Positions 14,510 to 16,572 of a DNA stretch of 16,572 nt are shown piece after piece. This DNA is from a bacterium UBA2214 (lineage in GTDB: Bacteria > Zhuqueibacterota > Zhuqueibacteria > Residuimicrobiales > Residuimicrobiaceae): contig DCUM01000107.1 in the NCBI GenBank assembly GCA_002327255.1, positions 19,045-35,616 on the forward strand, given 5' to 3'. Under the pieces are notes generated by a model. That model did no database searches. It worked only from the letters and a program-made list of their open reading frames with translations, and had not been told where the DNA came from. The translations under genes and the position numbers were made by a program. How positions within the stretch are numbered: the first letter of the stretch is position 1; each line of letters opens with the position of its first letter.

Positions 14510-14544
14510 CCACCGTCAGGATCGTCACACGATCCTGACGGTGG
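14510..14544 (-). terminator. Perfect 15-pair hairpin after the 14556-16022 gene
   Basis: The stem CCACCGTCAGGATCG (14510-14524) pairs perfectly with 14530-14544 around a five-base loop. It starts 11 bases after the stop codon of the minus-strand gene. On that strand the stem is followed by TCCCCCCTTC rather than a T run. It could end transcription poorly or protect the 3' end of the message. Confidence 0.6.
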
Positions 14545-14555
14545 CATGAGGAGAC

Positions 14556-16022
14556 TTATTTTATGAGTTGCATGGATTTCTTCTGGATCAGGTTGTTGCT
14601 GCGTAAAATATAGAAATACGTTCCAGTGGAGACCGGCAGGTTGGCGCTGTCGGTTCCATTCCAAAGAGGCGTATGGATTCCGGGTGACAATTCCTGCTGG
14701 ATGAGCGTGCGCACGTGTTGGCCGAGATGGTTATAGATGATCAGTTCATACGGGGCGGTCTCACTGATTTGAAATTCGATGCGCGTCTGTGCATTGAAGG
14801 GATTGGGATAGTTCTGCCCGAGCGTGAACGAGACGGGGGAAGCCGTCGTCACTTCGATGGGGCCATGCCAGCTGATCTGTCCGGCGTAATCGATATCGGC
14901 GATTTTGTAAAAATATTCCTGTCCGGGGATGATCTGCTCATCCAGGAACTGGTAGCGGTGTTCCGCAGAGGAGGTTCCCGCGCCCGGGATGAGTTGTGGG
15001 TTGACGGGGAAATAGAAGCCCTCTTTTTCATTGGCGCGGTAGATATAGAATCCGAGGTTTTCGGTTTCCGAGGCCGTGGTCCATTGCAGACGGACGCGGT
15101 TGCCTTCCAGGCGTGCTGTGAACGCAACCAGTTCCACGGCCACGCCCAGATTCAGGCTGAAATCATGGCAGTTATTGCTCACGCTGGATTCCCGCGTCAG
15201 GGTTTCGGCGCAGTAATAGGTCTGCACGATGCCTTGCTGGAGGATTTTGATATCCAGTCGAAAGGTGATCTGTTCGCCCTCGGCGAGAAAGGGAATGGTC
15301 CAGCGCAGCGGATTGGCGGTGATGTTATCCGGTTGCGGGTGGACATTTTTGATTTCGATCAATCCGGAAACCGGGAAGGTGAGTTCGACCTGTTTGGCCG
15401 TATCCGGTCCAAAGTTCATCAGGTCAAAAACATAGGTAAATTCGTCGCCGATGCTGGCGGTGTCCGGGATGGTGCCGGCCATCAGCGCCAGATCGGCGAG
15501 CGGTTCGCGCAGCGGGGGCGGAGGCGCCAGGGGGGCGGACATGTAGCCCGCATTCATGCCGTTGGCATTGTTCATGTTGACCAGCAGGAAAGGAGCGCTT
15601 TTGCCGCTCAGCGAATCGGCATCGGAATCGAAGAGGTCATCGCCACCCTGGTCCATGGGACTGTAATAGTATCCGGGGACTTTTTCGAACTGCAAATAAA
15701 AATCACCCGGCAGGAGTTCCGCGGCGATGATGAAAATATAGTGCCCGGTCGTTTCGGTGCGCAGGCTGGTCAGCTCCTGAAAGGCGTCATGGCTGATGCG
15801 GCGGTGAAGTCCGACGCGAACGCCGGAGAATCCCCGTTCGCCATTCTCGAGAATGCCGTTCTGATTTTCATCCATCCAGGTATATCCGCTGATGGAGGCT
15901 TGCGAAAATCCCTGTCCATTGAGGAGAATCAACAGCAGGAGGATGAGCAGGCAAAACCACCACAGCCGGCTGCTGTCCCCATTGAGAAAATTGATCCGAT
16001 CCATCTCTTTTTCTTCTTTCAC
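14556..16022 (-). CDS. Secreted modular protein with C-terminal sorting domain, paralogue of the next gene
   Basis: The protein has 488 residues. A hydrophobic signal segment ('LWWFCLLILLLLILLNGQG') leads to an SdrD B-like domain (about 44-150, 'ISGYTWMDENQNGILENGER'). A proline-rich hinge follows ('APLAPPPPLREP'), then a DUF11-like domain (about 175-285, 'SIGDEFTYVFDLMNFGPDTA') and an FN3-like region ('NLGFYIYRANEKEGFYFPVN'). The FlgD-like / type IX sorting domain is last (about 393-488, 'FTLGQNYPNPFNAQTRIEF' to 'KKSMQLIK'). It should be exported and attached to or released at the cell surface. The start is set at GTG 16022, which has AAGGAG 7-8 bases upstream. ATG 16004 has only a purine run, and the frame upstream to 16097 has no better site. 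It is divergent from an ECF sigma factor. No enzymatic motif is visible. Confidence 0.86.
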   Translation of the reverse strand: MKEEKEMDRINFLNGDSSRLWWFCLLILLLLILLNGQGFSQASISGYTWMDENQNGILENGERGFSGVRVGLHRRISHDAFQELTSLRTETTGHYIFIIAAELLPGDFYLQFEKVPGYYYSPMDQGGDDLFDSDADSLSGKSAPFLLVNMNNANGMNAGYMSAPLAPPPPLREPLADLALMAGTIPDTASIGDEFTYVFDLMNFGPDTAKQVELTFPVSGLIEIKNVHPQPDNITANPLRWTIPFLAEGEQITFRLDIKILQQGIVQTYYCAETLTRESSVSNNCHDFSLNLGVAVELVAFTARLEGNRVRLQWTTASETENLGFYIYRANEKEGFYFPVNPQLIPGAGTSSAEHRYQFLDEQIIPGQEYFYKIADIDYAGQISWHGPIEVTTASPVSFTLGQNYPNPFNAQTRIEFQISETAPYELIIYNHLGQHVRTLIQQELSPGIHTPLWNGTDSANLPVSTGTYFYILRSNNLIQKKSMQLIK

Positions 16023-16153
16023 GCTTTGACTCCTTATGCAGTGAATTGACCCATCCGGTAAACAGGGATCATTCCTGTTGAGAGCCCCATGCCACAAATA
16101 ACACCGCGGAAGCGGGTTATTTGAGCCCTGGAATGATATATAAATGCAATATA

Positions 16154-16188
16154 ATCAAGGTTAATAAATTGCGGGTGCACACCTTGAT
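16154..16188. repeat. Inverted repeat ATCAAGGT-N19-ACCTTGAT
   Basis: A perfect 8-base inverted repeat (16154-16161 and 16181-16188) with a 19-base spacer lies immediately downstream of the shared TGGCAC motif on the minus strand. It could be an operator at the transcription start or an RNA hairpin early in the leader. Confidence 0.45.
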
Positions 16189-16193
16189 GTCAT

Positions 16194-16215
16194 GGTGATT
16201 TCAAAAAGTGTGCCA
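16194..16215 (-). promoter_or_regulatory. Shared upstream motif, copy 2 (promoter or operator candidate)
   Basis: On the minus strand it reads TGGCAC (16215-16210), five bases, TTGA, one base, ATCACC. It is the counterpart of the motif at 14422-14445 and lies about 180 bases before the GTG start of the surface-protein gene. It resembles a degenerate sigma-54 site (TTGAA in place of TTGCA). Confidence 0.35.
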
Positions 16216-16347
16216 CGCCTGTCCAGCGATTTCATGCTTGCTTTTGTGCAGGAGAAAATGTAAATAGAAGCAGCAAGTTTTATGCGTGAGAGGTGTTAGT
16301 ATATATGAAACCCGACACGAAGCACCCGGACACGCGCGGAATGATGG

Positions 16348-16572
16348 ATGAGAATGAGCAAGGAAATAGCGGTCCTGCGGACGGATCAGGAACTGATAGA
16401 TCTTTTCCAGCACGGCCAACAGGAAGCCTTCGATGAACTGGTGCGGCGCTATGAGCGTCCGATACGCACACTGTGCCGCTACTATCTCTCTCATCCACAG
16501 GATGTTCAGGATGCGTCGCAGGATGCCTTTGTGCGTGTCTATCAGGCGCTCGGCACCTTTGAACCCAGAGCC
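16348..16572 (+). CDS. ECF-family RNA polymerase sigma factor, N-terminal part (runs off window)
   Basis: Seventy-five codons are in the window. After 'MRMSKEIAVLRTDQELIDLF' comes sigma region 2: 'EAFDELVRRYERPIRTLCRY' and 'DVQDASQDAFVRVYQAL', where region 2.1-2.2 binds core polymerase and the DxxQDxFxRxY block is characteristic of extracytoplasmic-function sigma factors. Region 4 lies beyond the window. An in-frame TGA at 16342-16344 limits the start to ATG 16348 or ATG 16354. GCGGA ends seven bases before 16348, so I chose that, with low certainty between the two. Such factors usually act with a membrane anti-sigma factor encoded next; that cannot be seen here. It is transcribed away from the surface-protein gene. 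Confidence 0.92.
   Translation, partial: MRMSKEIAVLRTDQELIDLFQHGQQEAFDELVRRYERPIRTLCRYYLSHPQDVQDASQDAFVRVYQALGTFEPRA

Larger units (their letters stand above)
14172..14555. other. 384-base spacer between the two surface-protein genes
   Basis: I see no gene here. From right to left on the minus strand it holds a perfect hairpin (14510-14544), the shared TGGCAC motif (14422-14445), and a very AT-rich tract (about 14339-14395, nearly all A/T, strongly unlike the neighbours). Next comes an interrupted inverted repeat (AGACAT-A-CAAC at 14300-14310 with GTTGATGTCT at 14321-14330). A twice-occurring AGCCACAATG follows (around 14266 and 14289). Together this looks like a long untranslated leader of the 14165 gene. 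Confidence 0.6.
16023..16347. other. 325-base divergent intergenic region
   Basis: This lies between the surface-protein gene (minus) and the sigma-factor gene (plus). It contains the shared TGGCAC motif (16194-16215) and an inverted repeat (16154-16188). It also holds AT-rich stretches around 16136-16170 and a TATATAT run at 16300-16306 that might be the -10 of the sigma gene, although I see no good -35 with it. I see no small gene here. Confidence 0.55.

Noticed and set aside
14715..16049. Plus-strand open frame (444 codons) opposite the 488-residue surface protein
   Set aside because: The opposite strand encodes a protein with clear SdrD B-like and sorting domains; this frame has no ribosome site and no domain.
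1..16572. tRNA, rRNA, CRISPR, insertion sequence or attachment-site signals
   Set aside because: I saw no regularly spaced direct repeats, no transposase-like frames, no terminal inverted repeats with target duplications and no cloverleaf-like segments on reading both strands; I could not run a dedicated scan.

Overview
The window is GC-rich (by eye about 60%) bacterial chromosome with no rRNA, tRNA, CRISPR array or insertion sequence that I can see. Two large minus-strand proteins end in the 'NYPNPFN' C-terminal sorting domain of the type IX secretion / FCB-group kind. Together with a TonB-dependent receptor and lipoprotein-type cell-wall enzymes, this points to a Gram-negative member of the FCB superphylum (a KSB1- or Calditrichota-like lineage is my guess, not provable here).

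Layout. 1-1292: end of threonine synthase (thrC) and homoserine kinase (thrB), overlapping or nearly so, the last two steps to threonine. 1395-1644: a truncated, frameshifted remnant of pyrroline-5-carboxylate reductase (proC). 1667-2509: an orphan MalG-type sugar ABC permease. 2591-3010: a small NfeD-like membrane protein. 3011-3607: about 600 bases with no convincing gene but one good promoter-like sequence. 3608-8495: a probable four-gene unit on the plus strand, comprising a SWIM zinc-finger protein, an MltD-like lytic transglycosylase with LysM domains, an HtrA-like serine protease without visible export signal, and a NamZ-type (DUF1343) exo-N-acetylmuramidase lipoprotein. It closes with a strong rho-independent terminator.

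8547-11976: the most interesting block. A promoter overlapped by a NikR-type inverted repeat precedes nikR (all four nickel ligands present), a TonB-dependent receptor, a small ECF-transporter S-component-like membrane protein and a class I SAM-dependent methyltransferase. These genes are packed with gaps of 7, 5 and 1 bases. I read it as a nickel-repressed uptake operon for nickel or a nickel chelate, with outer- and inner-membrane parts and a methyltransferase of unknown role. The ECF energising subunits are not in the window.

11979-16022 (minus strand): two paralogous secreted proteins built from the same modules (SdrD B-like, DUF11-like, FN3-like, sorting domain) in different order. They share a motif upstream, TGGCAC-N5-TTGA-N1-3-ATCACC, that may be a common promoter or operator. 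16348-end: the start of an ECF-family sigma factor, divergent from the second surface protein and cut by the window edge.
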